Assembly: GCA_022843265.1 (NCBI GenBank)
Contig: JALHNZ010000005.1
Span: 1-64,000, forward strand
Length of the DNA stretch: 64,000 nt
Source of the DNA: Gemmatimonadaceae bacterium
GTDB taxonomy: Bacteria; Gemmatimonadota; Gemmatimonadetes; Gemmatimonadales; Gemmatimonadaceae
Reading direction: 5' to 3'
Position 1 is the stretch's first letter; each line of letters starts with the position of its first letter. Positions 8,953 through 17,725 of this stretch are shown one piece after another. A program made the translations under genes and the position numbers. The notes under the pieces are model-generated. The model was not told where the DNA came from. It saw only the letters and a program-made list of their open reading frames with translations, and searched no databases.

Positions 8953-9417
8953 GTGGCTCAGTTCACATCGCGTGCCGCCGTCCGCCCCGACCATCGTCGC
9001 TGGTTTGTCACCGGCGTCGCCTTCGCCGCGACCGCACTGTTTGCCTCAACGGTGTCAGCTCAGGAAACGACTGGTGGGCAGAACGCGACGGCATCTGCGG
9101 TTGTGTCCGTCGTGGAAACGACCGTTGCTTCCAACGCGGAAACGGCCGGTGCTTCGGCTCGCGTGAACATGGCGGGTCCGCTCATGCAGCGTGGTGAAGT
9201 GCGTTTCATTCCGGCGGCATCGCGTGATCAGGTCAATACCAATGCGAACGAGCTTATGATGCAGCGCGCGCCGAGCCGCCGCGCATCGATCGCCTTTGTG
9301 GTTGTGGGCCTCGCGGCCATGATCATTGGCTCAGAAGTAGACGACGCACCGGGCGACCTGATCGTTCTCGGTGGCGCCGGCTTCACGCTGTGGGGCATTT
9401 ACGGCCTGGTGCGTTAA
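8953..9417 (+). CDS. Small exported protein with C-terminal membrane segments
   Basis: A 154-residue protein starting at GTG 8953 behind a strong RBS. A signal peptide spans about residues 15-37 and ends STVSAQE. The middle is low complexity (A/T/V/E). The C-terminus has two hydrophobic stretches (IAFVVVGLAAMIIG and LIVLGGAGFTLWGIYGLV) separated by the acidic turn SEVDDAPGD. No family is recognised; a hairpin membrane anchor is the simplest reading. It converges on the metal-efflux pump gene, and the two stop codons share the same TTAA at 9414-9417. Confidence 0.7.
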   Translation: MAQFTSRAAVRPDHRRWFVTGVAFAATALFASTVSAQETTGGQNATASAVVSVVETTVASNAETAGASARVNMAGPLMQRGEVRFIPAASRDQVNTNANELMMQRAPSRRASIAFVVVGLAAMIIGSEVDDAPGDLIVLGGAGFTLWGIYGLVR

Positions 9418-12400
9418 CCCAGCGCTCCACGCTTCGCCGTTCGTGCTTCCAGCCAGCGATACAGCACTGGAAGCACGAACAGCGTGAGCAACGTCGACGT
9501 AAGCAGCCCGCCAATCACCACCGACGCCAGCGGCCGCTGCACTTCCGAGCCCGCGCCATCTGAAAGCGCCATCGGCACAAAACCGAGGCTCGCGACAAGC
9601 GCCGTCATCAGCACCGGGCGCAGTCGATCTCTGGCCCCCTTGCGCACGCGGCGCTCAAGATCGTGCTCCACGTGTCGCAGGTGATTCAGATGCTCAACGA
9701 GCACGACACCATTGAGCACGGCGATTCCAAATAGCGCGATGAAACCGATACTCGCCGACAAACTCAAGTTGAGCCCGCGCAGCCAGAGTGCGGCAACGCC
9801 GCCAACGAGCGCAAACGGAACGTTGGCCAGGACTAGCACGGACTGCCCCCACGAGCCGAACGCCGCGTAGAGCAGCAGCACGATCAGAAGAATCGCGGCC
9901 GGCACCACCAGCTCCAGTCGCTGCATGGCCCGCTGCTGGTTCTCGTATTGTCCACCCCACTCCAGAAAGACGCCGGCCGGCAGCACGATCGCATCGGCGA
10001 CGCGCTGTTGCACGTCACTGGCAAAACCTCCGAGATCGCGACCGCGCACATTGGCCACCACCAGCGTTCGACGTTGCGCGTCTTCGTGACCGATCAGCTC
10101 GGGCCCTTCGCCATACGTGAGTGTTGCGACGGCGCCGAGCGGCACGATCGCGCCACTCGCTGCCCGCAGCGGCAGATTGTTCAGCGATTCGCGATCGCTG
10201 CGTTGCGCGGCCGGGAGCACCACCGCAATCGGTACGCGCCGCGGACCGATCACCAACTCTGCCGCAGTGCGACGTGCCGTGCTGTAGTCCACCGCCGCAC
10301 GCAGATCCTCAATGCTGATGCCGTAGGCCGCCAGCGCGTTGCGATCTGGTGTGATGCGCAGCTCTCCCGCGCCCTCGCTTACTTCCACCATGACATCAGC
10401 AGCGCCCGGCACACCTGCAACGACCGCGCGGATTCGCTCCGCCACGGCGTGAATCAGCTCGAGGTCGGCACCAAAAATCTTGACCCCGAGATCGGTCTTG
10501 ATGCCGCTTTCCGCTTCATCGAGTCGCATGGCCATGGGCTGCGTAAACGCGACATCGAGTCCTGGGATCACACGCAACGCCGAATCAAACGCGGCCACCA
10601 GTCCTTCCCGTGTCTTCGCCGTGGTCCACGTGTCGCGCGGATGCAGCGGCACATACATATCGCCTTCAAACAGCCCCATCGCTTCGGTGGCGAGATCCGG
10701 GCGTCCTTGCTTGGTAATGGTGGTGATCACTTCCGGGAACTGTTTGATGATGCGCTCAGCGGCCGCAGCCAGGTGCATCGCTTCTTCCAGCGATGTACTC
10801 GGTAGCTGCCGCGTGTTCACAAGGATTGCACCCTCATCAAGACGCGGCATGAACTCTGTGCCCGTGTTGCGCAGCAGCACGAGAGAGCCGGCGATCAGCA
10901 TGACTGACGCGCCGACCACAAGTCGAGGTTGGCTCAGGCTGCGTTCGAGCGCACGCCCGTACGATCTCTCCAAACGTTCAAATCCTGCGGACGGCTTTCG
11001 GGCCACTGGCTTCAGTACGCGCGCCGCCATTGCCGGCACATACGTCAGCGCGAGAGCCAGCGAGGCGAGCACGGCCACCACGACCGTGAACGCCATGGGC
11101 CGGAACATGCGCCCTTCCATCCCGCCGAGCGCAAAGATGGGCAAGTACACCGCCACAATAATCGACACGCCGAACAAAACCGGACGGGCGACTTCGACAG
11201 CCGCGCGGCGCAGTCGCGCCTGTCGCTGCTCAACCGTCACGCCCGCGGCCGCGACGGAGTTTGGTCCCTCAAACTGTCGCACGAATTGATCGACCATCAC
11301 AATCGCGCCGTCGACCAGCAATCCGAAGTCCAACGCGCCAAGACTCATCAGATTTGCCGACGCACCCGTGGCCCACATGGCGGCGAAGGCAATGAGCATG
11401 CTGAGCGGAATAACGCTCGCAACAAGTAACGACGCGCGCACATCGCGCAGAAACAGAAACAGCACGGCGACCACCAGCACGCCACCAAGCGTCAGGTTGC
11501 TCAGAATCGTGTGCGTGGTTCGCGTGACCAACGCGCTCTGGTCGTAAAACGGGGTGATCTTGACGTGACTCGGCAGCGCGGCACGCACGTCATCCAGTCG
11601 TTCGAGCACACCCGTAATCACGCGCCGCGAGTCTTCACCCTTGCGCTTCAACACCATGCCAGCCACGGTGGCGTGTGTGCCGTCGCGCGAAACCGCACCG
11701 AAACGCGGCAGCGATCCCACTTCGACGGTGGCCACATCGCTGATGCGTACGGACACGCCATTCACTGAGCGAATCAGGACCGCCAGCAGATCATCGGCGG
11801 CTTCGACACGCCCGAGCCCACGCAACGTCCATCGCTCACCCTCGCTCTCGACATACGATCCACCAAAGGCCACGGAGTTGTTGGCCAGCGCATCGTGCAC
11901 ATCGTCCAGCGTGAGCGAATACGCCGCCAACGCCGCCGGGTTGACCTGCACCTGCACCTGCTCAATCAGTCCGCCCCACGAATTCACTTCGCTCACACCA
12001 GGCACACTGCGCAGCCGTGGTCGGATCACGTAGTCGTGCAGCGCCTTGAGCTCCGTCAGCGTAAGCGAATCACTTTCCACGACATACTGATACAACTCGC
12101 CCAACGGCGTAGACACCGGACCGAGCAGCGGCGAGACCCCATCGGGAAGCTCGGCTTTGGCGTCGCCAAGTCGCTGCGTGACAAGCGTGCGCGCGTGGTA
12201 GAGATCGGTGCCGTCAGCAAACGCAATGGTCACCAATGAGAGGCCGGCTTTGGAGGTAGAGCGCACCTGCTCCGCTCCTTCCACTCCCATGAGCACGGAC
12301 TCAATAGGATACGTGACCAGCTGCTCAACTTCTTCAACGGCGTAACCGCGCGCCTCGGTGATTACTTCCACGCGTACACCGGTAAGATCCGGAAACGCAT

Positions 12401-12593
12401 CGAACGGCAACCGCAGGAACGCCAACACGCCGGCCACCACGCACACCGCAACGACCAGCAGCACCAGAACGGGGCGGGCCATGGCGGTGCCAACCAAACG
12501 CGCCAGCGCCGAGCGGTGAATGCCCTCCGCGTCCTCAGTCAACGCCGCACGCGCTGGTTGTTCCGGTAACGCATGCGGATCAGTGTTCTGCAC
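9414..12593 (-). CDS. Heavy-metal efflux RND transporter, CzcA/CnrA-type inner-membrane pump
   Basis: A 1059-residue proton-driven pump of the HME-RND family, forming a tripartite exporter with the adaptor and TolC-like protein encoded just upstream. Hallmarks are the N-terminal LRLPFDAFPDLTGVRVEVITEA, VEQLVTYPIES, and the TM4 proton-relay segment ALDFGLLVDGAIVMVDQFVRQ. The two Asp are conserved, but the usual third acidic residue (Glu in CzcA) is Asp here. The periplasmic halves and the second TM block (VPAAILLIVLLLYAAFG) are complete. The start was set at GTG 12593 because AAGGAG lies six bases upstream; the open frame to 12644 overlaps the adaptor gene. The metal cannot be told from sequence alone. 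Confidence 0.93.
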   Translation of the reverse strand: MQNTDPHALPEQPARAALTEDAEGIHRSALARLVGTAMARPVLVLLVVAVCVVAGVLAFLRLPFDAFPDLTGVRVEVITEARGYAVEEVEQLVTYPIESVLMGVEGAEQVRSTSKAGLSLVTIAFADGTDLYHARTLVTQRLGDAKAELPDGVSPLLGPVSTPLGELYQYVVESDSLTLTELKALHDYVIRPRLRSVPGVSEVNSWGGLIEQVQVQVNPAALAAYSLTLDDVHDALANNSVAFGGSYVESEGERWTLRGLGRVEAADDLLAVLIRSVNGVSVRISDVATVEVGSLPRFGAVSRDGTHATVAGMVLKRKGEDSRRVITGVLERLDDVRAALPSHVKITPFYDQSALVTRTTHTILSNLTLGGVLVVAVLFLFLRDVRASLLVASVIPLSMLIAFAAMWATGASANLMSLGALDFGLLVDGAIVMVDQFVRQFEGPNSVAAAGVTVEQRQARLRRAAVEVARPVLFGVSIIVAVYLPIFALGGMEGRMFRPMAFTVVVAVLASLALALTYVPAMAARVLKPVARKPSAGFERLERSYGRALERSLSQPRLVVGASVMLIAGSLVLLRNTGTEFMPRLDEGAILVNTRQLPSTSLEEAMHLAAAAERIIKQFPEVITTITKQGRPDLATEAMGLFEGDMYVPLHPRDTWTTAKTREGLVAAFDSALRVIPGLDVAFTQPMAMRLDEAESGIKTDLGVKIFGADLELIHAVAERIRAVVAGVPGAADVMVEVSEGAGELRITPDRNALAAYGISIEDLRAAVDYSTARRTAAELVIGPRRVPIAVVLPAAQRSDRESLNNLPLRAASGAIVPLGAVATLTYGEGPELIGHEDAQRRTLVVANVRGRDLGGFASDVQQRVADAIVLPAGVFLEWGGQYENQQRAMQRLELVVPAAILLIVLLLYAAFGSWGQSVLVLANVPFALVGGVAALWLRGLNLSLSASIGFIALFGIAVLNGVVLVEHLNHLRHVEHDLERRVRKGARDRLRPVLMTALVASLGFVPMALSDGAGSEVQRPLASVVIGGLLTSTLLTLFVLPVLYRWLEARTAKRGALG

Positions 12594-13800
12594 CACCCGC
12601 TCCTTCGCGACGCTTGAGCAGCTCGGCGCGTGCAATCGTCGCACCGCGCGCGATCACAACGCGCCCGGCTTCAAGCCCAATCAGAATTTCGGCGTGCACG
12701 GCATCACGACGTCCCACGCGCACGGGCACCGCCACAATGTGCAGCCCCTCGCCGCGCTGTTCGGCCACAATCACCACGGTATCGCCGGCCAGCGATTGTA
12801 TCGCCTGTGCGGGCACAACGAGGGCCTCGCCATCCGAACTCGAACGCAACACCGCGGTCGCAAAACGCTCGGCGCGGGTTCCGACGGGCGCGCGCGTAAT
12901 CGCCGCGACCACGACGGTTGTGCGCGTCTCCTGATCAAGCACGGGCGACACACGAATCACGCGAGCCGTACCGCTGGCATCCGCATCTTCGGTTCCCACG
13001 AGTGTAAATCGAATCGAATCGCCCGTGGACACGCCCACCATCTGCCGATCGGTGAGTCGCAACTCCAGTTGCAAGGCGCGGGGGTCCGCCACCGCAAGCA
13101 GCGGGTCACCAGGCAATACCACCGTACCAGGCACCGCGGTCCGTTCCGTTACCACGCCGTTCATTGGCGAGCGAATCAGCACCTCGTGCGGATCAAGATT
13201 CGCGGGGATCGGTCCGTCGCCGAGCAGATGCTCAATCAGGCCTTGAGCGCGTTCTGTTTCCGCCTGCGCTTCATCGAATCGAGCGTGCGCAGCAGTGAGG
13301 GTAACTCGAGCGCGCTCCATATCGGCCTGACCCATCGCGCGCGCCGCCAACAGTCGTTCGGCGCGTTGCACGGCGATCTGCGCAGCATCTCGTTCCGCGG
13401 TCGCGGTCCGCAACTGTGACTCAGCGCGCACCACCCCGCTGCGCGCGTCCATAATTTCGTGCGAATGAATTGCCACGACGATATCGCCCGCCCGAACCGC
13501 ATCACCGACGCGTACCAGCACACGCGTAATTCGTCCCTCCGTGATACTGCCGAGCGTTTGATGTCGCGTTGGGTCAAGCGTGACGCGCGCGGGCGCACTC
13601 ACCGTAGACGACCACGGCACCACGCGGGCGGTGTCGAGCCCGAAGTTCGCAATCGCAACGGATTCAGCGCTTAGCAGCGCAGTATCAAGCGTCGCGCCCG
13701 CAGCAGTGACGTCTTCCGGTGGGGCCTCGGCGCTACATGCAAGCACCGCGACAGCGAGCGCCGCCCCGAACATTGATCTGGTGAGCGAATGCATCATCAC
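12580..13800 (-). CDS. Periplasmic adaptor (membrane fusion lipoprotein) of the metal RND pump, CzcB/CusB-like
   Basis: A 406-residue adaptor linking the inner-membrane pump to the outer-membrane channel. It has a lipoprotein signal peptide with lipobox LACS near residue 22. A lipoyl-like half (ITEGRITRVLVRVGDAVRAGDIVVAIHS) is followed by a long coiled-coil hairpin (about residues 115-195), the returning lipoyl half (IRSPMNGVVTERTAVPGTVV), and beta-barrel and membrane-proximal domains. Starts GTG 13800, ATG 13797 and ATG 13794 lie in tandem; the GTG overlaps the tolC stop as GTGA. No His-rich metal-binding N-terminus is seen. Confidence 0.9.
   Translation of the reverse strand: MMMHSLTRSMFGAALAVAVLACSAEAPPEDVTAAGATLDTALLSAESVAIANFGLDTARVVPWSSTVSAPARVTLDPTRHQTLGSITEGRITRVLVRVGDAVRAGDIVVAIHSHEIMDARSGVVRAESQLRTATAERDAAQIAVQRAERLLAARAMGQADMERARVTLTAAHARFDEAQAETERAQGLIEHLLGDGPIPANLDPHEVLIRSPMNGVVTERTAVPGTVVLPGDPLLAVADPRALQLELRLTDRQMVGVSTGDSIRFTLVGTEDADASGTARVIRVSPVLDQETRTTVVVAAITRAPVGTRAERFATAVLRSSSDGEALVVPAQAIQSLAGDTVVIVAEQRGEGLHIVAVPVRVGRRDAVHAEILIGLEAGRVVIARGATIARAELLKRREGAGGAEH
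12600..12605 (-). promoter_or_regulatory. Ribosome binding site AAGGAG for the RND pump, inside the adaptor gene
   Basis: On the minus strand AAGGAG is followed by six bases and GTG 12593. It lies within the last codons of the adaptor gene and indicates the pump start, overriding the longer frame. Confidence 0.75.
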
Positions 13801-15098
13801 GGAGAATTCTCGGACACGAGAGGAGCGCCGATTGCACGCGCGAGCGTGGCGTGCGCAAGCAGCAGGTCAGCGTGAAACTGTTGCATCGTGCGCGCCGCAT
13901 CAGTGGCGGCGCGGTGCGCGTCGAGTAGTTCCAGTAGCGTCATATTTCCTTCGGTGTAGCTCACGCGCGCACTCGCGGAAATGTCGTCCGCCAGACTCGG
14001 CGATTGTTGCAGCACATCGCCGAGGCGCTGCAGTCGGCGCAGGTCATCAGCGGCGGTACGCACGTCGGCCACAAGCTGCAGCTCAAGCACGCGCTGGAGG
14101 GCGAGCGCATCGCGTTCAGCGGCGCTCGATTGCAGACGCGCCCCGCTACTCTGGTTGAACAGCGGGAGCGGCACCGCTAATCCCACCTGACCCGTCATGA
14201 ATCCGCTGGTGCGCTTGGTGCCGCCCTGCAGCTGCCAGTCTCCTAGAAATCCAGTGCGTTCAGCGCGCCGCCGGAGAATGGCTTCCTCCACGGCAATGCT
14301 GGATGCCGTAAAGTCCGCTCGATCGCGCCGTGCACGAGCAATCAGCTCGGCATCATCGGACACGGGGATGTCGACGCGCAGCTCCGACACCGCCGCGTCG
14401 GCGATGCGCGGCAGCGCCGGCAACGCCTCGGATGCAACGCCAATCAACGTGGCCAGTGCATGTCGCGCGCGCGAGGCTCGTGACTCGGCCACCGCGACTT
14501 CGTGCGCCAAACGGTTCGCCTCAACGCGCGACCGCATCGCCACGGCTTCCGCCACCACACCCTCACGCGCCCGTTGGGAATCCACACGCGCAATCTCGTC
14601 AACGGCAAGTTTTTGGCCCTGCAGCGTTTCGCGCAGACCCGTCGACAGCAGCGCTTCGACCCAGGCACGCGTGATCTCGAGCTCGACATCACGGCGAGCG
14701 GCCCGTTGTTCAAATCCCACTCGACTCCGCGCCTGATCCGTGGCGCGCGCCAGCCGGATGCGGCGTCCCGTCAAATCGATTGGAACGTACGCCGTGACAA
14801 ATTCGTCGGGCAGAAGCGGGGAGCCGAGATTCTCCCGGCGATATTCGAGCGTCGGATTCGGCCATTGCGCGCTCGTCTGCAAGGTGCCGAATGCCATGTC
14901 CGCCTGCGCGTCAACTCGTTGCAAGGCCGGCGATTGCTGCTGCGCGAGTCGGAGCACCGTTCGAAGGGTGAGCTCGCTGCCGCTCGTGTTCGACCCACCC
15001 TGCGCCAGCACCAGCGTCGCCGAAGCGCTTATCAGCACCACGCAGGCGAGAAGCGCCACACCGCGTCGAGTCCGTTTCGATTGGGGGAGATGACTCAT
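13797..15098 (-). CDS. TolC-family outer-membrane efflux protein (CzcC/CnrC-like)
   Basis: A 433-residue outer-membrane channel with a signal peptide ending near VLAQGG and two repeats of the outer-membrane efflux domain. Segments such as ALQRVDAQADMAFGTLQTSAQWPNPTLEY and YTEGNMTLLELLDAHRAATDA are typical. ATG 15098 is chosen; the frame extends to 15239 without support. It is the first gene of the order C-B-A, as in cnr/czc operons. The 152 bases to the divergent FliS-like gene should hold its promoter, but no clear boxes could be assigned. Confidence 0.9.
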   Translation of the reverse strand: MSHLPQSKRTRRGVALLACVVLISASATLVLAQGGSNTSGSELTLRTVLRLAQQQSPALQRVDAQADMAFGTLQTSAQWPNPTLEYRRENLGSPLLPDEFVTAYVPIDLTGRRIRLARATDQARSRVGFEQRAARRDVELEITRAWVEALLSTGLRETLQGQKLAVDEIARVDSQRAREGVVAEAVAMRSRVEANRLAHEVAVAESRASRARHALATLIGVASEALPALPRIADAAVSELRVDIPVSDDAELIARARRDRADFTASSIAVEEAILRRRAERTGFLGDWQLQGGTKRTSGFMTGQVGLAVPLPLFNQSSGARLQSSAAERDALALQRVLELQLVADVRTAADDLRRLQRLGDVLQQSPSLADDISASARVSYTEGNMTLLELLDAHRAATDAARTMQQFHADLLLAHATLARAIGAPLVSENSP

Positions 15099-15250
15099 GA
15101 CGGGCAATGTACAGATCGAACATGAACCCTCGATGAACGCTAAAGTCTGCGTGGCTTCAAGCCGAATACCTAAGGCAGGGCGATACGCGTCGCTCTCCCC
15201 ACCTCCCGCGTCGCGATGACGCACCGAACGCTGCCGCACTTTCTAGTCCT

Positions 15251-15610
15251 ATGCGCCCAACTACCGCTTCTTCGGCTTCTCCGCTGCAACTGCTCCTGTC
15301 GGCTTACGATCAGGCCATCAGTGCGTGCCGTGCTCGCAACGCCTCCCGCGCCTATCGCTCGATCGCGCTGTTGCAGGCGGCGCATCCGTGCGACTCGCCG
15401 TCTGCCGGCGGAATTGTCGGCATCTACGATTGGTGCGAACGCGCGGTGTGCAGCGGCGATTTCCTCGGCGCGGCTCGCACGCTTGAGCAGCTTCGCACAG
15501 CCTGGGAAACCGCTGATCGCATTACCAATGTGCCGGCCATGACCGCGTCGGCCACAGCGCGTGTGTCCAGCTTTGACGCACCGCCAATTACGCGCGCACA
15601 GCTCGACTGA
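15251..15610 (+). CDS. FliS-like protein (flagellin export chaperone family), orphan
   Basis: A 119-residue protein. The segment SASPLQLLLSAYDQAISACRARN matches the start of FliS (SASPHQLIEMLFDGAL in E. coli, from memory), and GGIVGIYDWCERAVCSGD followed by TLEQLRTAWETA matches its second half (GG-x-LYDY...AN and the final DAW helix). FliS caps the flagellin C-terminus before export. No other flagellar gene is in the window, so either it is a dispersed flagellar gene or the fold has another client. Its 3' end overlaps the opposite-strand histidine kinase by 23 bases. Similarity is judged by eye. Confidence 0.6.
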   Translation: MRPTTASSASPLQLLLSAYDQAISACRARNASRAYRSIALLQAAHPCDSPSAGGIVGIYDWCERAVCSGDFLGAARTLEQLRTAWETADRITNVPAMTASATARVSSFDAPPITRAQLD

Positions 15611-16991
15611 AAACAGGCGCGGCGATTTCCCTCGGCCATTCCGCAACGATCGCCACGCCGGCCCGTGCGTCGGCCCGGTCCTTGGCCACGATAGTGCCGC
15701 CGTGTTGCTCCACGATCCACTGTGCCAGCGCCAAACCGAGTCCACTCCCATCGGCACGATGTTCTCGCGCCTCCGCCGCCCGATGAAAGCGCGCGAAAAC
15801 GGCGGCGCGCTCGGCTACGGGAATGCCGATCCCCTCATCTTCCACGATCAGGCGAACGTCATCCCGCTCCGCGGTACAGTGCACGGTGATCGTATCGCCT
15901 GCCGAACCGTAATTCACGGCGTTGTCGAGCAGGAGTGCAATCAGCTGGCGAACCAGCGACGCGTCAAAGACCGCCGCGACTTCTTCAAAGTCTCCGAGTA
16001 CGATTGTCATGCCGGAGGCGCTGGCCGATTCCTGCCAACGCGGCAACTCGTCGCTGACCACATCGTCCACAAATCCGTGTGCAAGCGTGAGCACGTTGGC
16101 GCCGGATTCCGCACGCGCCAGCGACAGGAGCCCGCCAACCACTTCCGAGGTCGCGCGAAGTTCACGCTCCAACGCGCCGAGTGTTTCGTCGGCCACACCA
16201 CGCGCCTGATCTGTGGATGAGCGCGCCAAGGACATGCGCCCCAGCTCCGTGCGAGACCGGAGTCGCGCGATTGGTGTGCGAAGCTCATGTGCAGCGTCAG
16301 TCAGAAATCGTCGCTGTTGACTGAGGGCCAGATCGAGGCGATCGAGCACGGCGTTGAAGCTGGCTCCAAACCGACCAAGCTCGTCGTCGGGGTATTGCAA
16401 CGTCAGGCGCGATCCGGCGCGCACGTCGAGCGTACGAGCTTCCGCCGCCATGCGGCCGATCGGTCGCAGCGCGCGACCGGCCAACCACCAACCGAGCAGC
16501 GCCGCCACACTCACGACCAGCGGAATGCCACCCAGTAGCCAGAGGTCGACGCGACGCGCGGCCGCGTCGAGCGTCGCGGTACTGGCGTGCAAGTTGATCG
16601 TCCAACCTGGTGCCAACGCGGGATCAAGCGGCACCGACACATCGCGAACTGGCAGCCGCAATGCAATGTGAGACGACACCTGCGGCGCGCCCGGTGCGAT
16701 AAAGAGCGAACCGTCGGGCCGATGCACATCGATGACGCGGTCTTCAAACACCAGCTCACTGGCGATGTGTGCAAGCGTCGCGTCCACCGACCGATACTCG
16801 GCGATCTCCACGCGAAAGAACTGGCGAAACAGTTCAATAGACGACACCACACTTTCATCATGCGCGCGATCCAGCGTACGACGCACCATATACCGCGTTG
16901 ACGCGGCGGCGGCCAGCAGCACGACGCACAGCGAGCCGGCGTACCATGCGATGAGACGTGTACGAAGGCGAGGGCGTGGAGTGGAGTGCAC
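15588..16991 (-). CDS. Sensor histidine kinase (CusS/CzcS-like)
   Basis: A 467-residue membrane kinase with TM1 at about residues 13-31, a periplasmic sensor at about 32-148, TM2 at about 151-172 and a HAMP linker. The phospho-acceptor is His235 in FLTDAAHELRTPIARLR. The N box (LLLDNAVNYG), G1 (DEGIGIP) and G2 (GSGLGLALAQWIVEQHGG) of the ATPase domain are intact. It begins two bases after the response-regulator gene ends. Its position next to the tolC-adaptor-pump operon suggests metal sensing; the sensor domain shows no obvious metal-ligand cluster. Confidence 0.93.
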   Translation of the reverse strand: MHSTPRPRLRTRLIAWYAGSLCVVLLAAAASTRYMVRRTLDRAHDESVVSSIELFRQFFRVEIAEYRSVDATLAHIASELVFEDRVIDVHRPDGSLFIAPGAPQVSSHIALRLPVRDVSVPLDPALAPGWTINLHASTATLDAAARRVDLWLLGGIPLVVSVAALLGWWLAGRALRPIGRMAAEARTLDVRAGSRLTLQYPDDELGRFGASFNAVLDRLDLALSQQRRFLTDAAHELRTPIARLRSRTELGRMSLARSSTDQARGVADETLGALERELRATSEVVGGLLSLARAESGANVLTLAHGFVDDVVSDELPRWQESASASGMTIVLGDFEEVAAVFDASLVRQLIALLLDNAVNYGSAGDTITVHCTAERDDVRLIVEDEGIGIPVAERAAVFARFHRAAEAREHRADGSGLGLALAQWIVEQHGGTIVAKDRADARAGVAIVAEWPREIAAPVFSRAVRA

Positions 16992-16993
16992 CG

Positions 16994-17692
16994 TTAACTC
17001 TGGCGCGCTGTGGCGCCCGCCATCGTGTGCCCCAGCCGGTAGCCTGCGCCGCGAACCGTTTCGAGCAGCGGCTGGTCGCTGTCCTGATCAATTTTTCGGC
17101 GCAAGCGTGCGATGTACACATCGATCACATTGCTGGCGGGATCAAAGTTGTCATCCCACGCGTGTTGACTCAGTCGCTCACGTGTGACCACGGTGCCCGC
17201 GCGGCGCATCAACACTTCCAGCACGGCGAATTCTTTGGTGGTGAGCGCAATCGCGCGTGCGCCGCGCGCCGCTGTGCGCGTGGCGGGGTCCAGTCGGAGA
17301 TCACCAACCACCAGGTGCGCAGGCAGCCCCTCGATGGGCCGCCGCAACAGCGCGCGCAGTCGCGCGACCAGCTCGCCCAGCGCGTAGGGCTTCACGATAT
17401 AATCGTCGGCGCCACCATCAAGTCCGGCGATGCGATCTTCCACCGCGTCGCGCGCCGTGGCCATGAGAATCCGCGACGCGTTCCCACGTGCGCGCAGCGA
17501 CCGACACACCGTGAAGCCGTCCGTATCCGGCAGCAACACATCAAGCACGATTGCGTCAAAGGGGCTGACGGCAGCCTGCACGAGCGCCATCTTCCCTGTG
17601 GCGACAGCGTCCACGGCAAAGCCCGTCGCCCGCAGGTAGGCCGACACTGTTTCTCGCAGATCGGCGTCGTCTTCCACCAGCAGAATTCGCAT
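16994..17692 (-). CDS. OmpR-family response regulator (CusR/CzcR-like)
   Basis: A 232-residue regulator. The receiver domain has acidic residues at 8-9, phospho-acceptor D51 (VLDVLLPDTDGF) and K101 (YIVKPYALGEL). The C-terminal winged helix (LTTKEFAVLEVLMRRAGTVVTRERLSQHAW, then NVIDVYIARLRRKID) binds DNA. It is cotranscribed with the histidine kinase. The likely target is the metal-efflux operon 2.5 kb away; this is inference from position. Confidence 0.95.
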   Translation of the reverse strand: MRILLVEDDADLRETVSAYLRATGFAVDAVATGKMALVQAAVSPFDAIVLDVLLPDTDGFTVCRSLRARGNASRILMATARDAVEDRIAGLDGGADDYIVKPYALGELVARLRALLRRPIEGLPAHLVVGDLRLDPATRTAARGARAIALTTKEFAVLEVLMRRAGTVVTRERLSQHAWDDNFDPASNVIDVYIARLRRKIDQDSDQPLLETVRGAGYRLGHTMAGATARQS

Positions 17693-17725
17693 GTTCGCAA
17701 TCTACCAGCGCCTGACCCTCCCCGC

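Noticed and set aside
9948-10805. Plus-strand open frame of 285 codons
   Set aside because: It is opposite the well-supported RND pump and shows no recognisable domains.
9414-17692. Metal-efflux island as a horizontally acquired block
   Set aside because: Base and codon use look the same as the flanks, and no integrase, repeat pair or tRNA borders it.
16958-17725. N-terminal extension of the patatin-ferredoxin frame
   Set aside because: This part is antisense to the response regulator; patatin homology begins just after ATG 17726.
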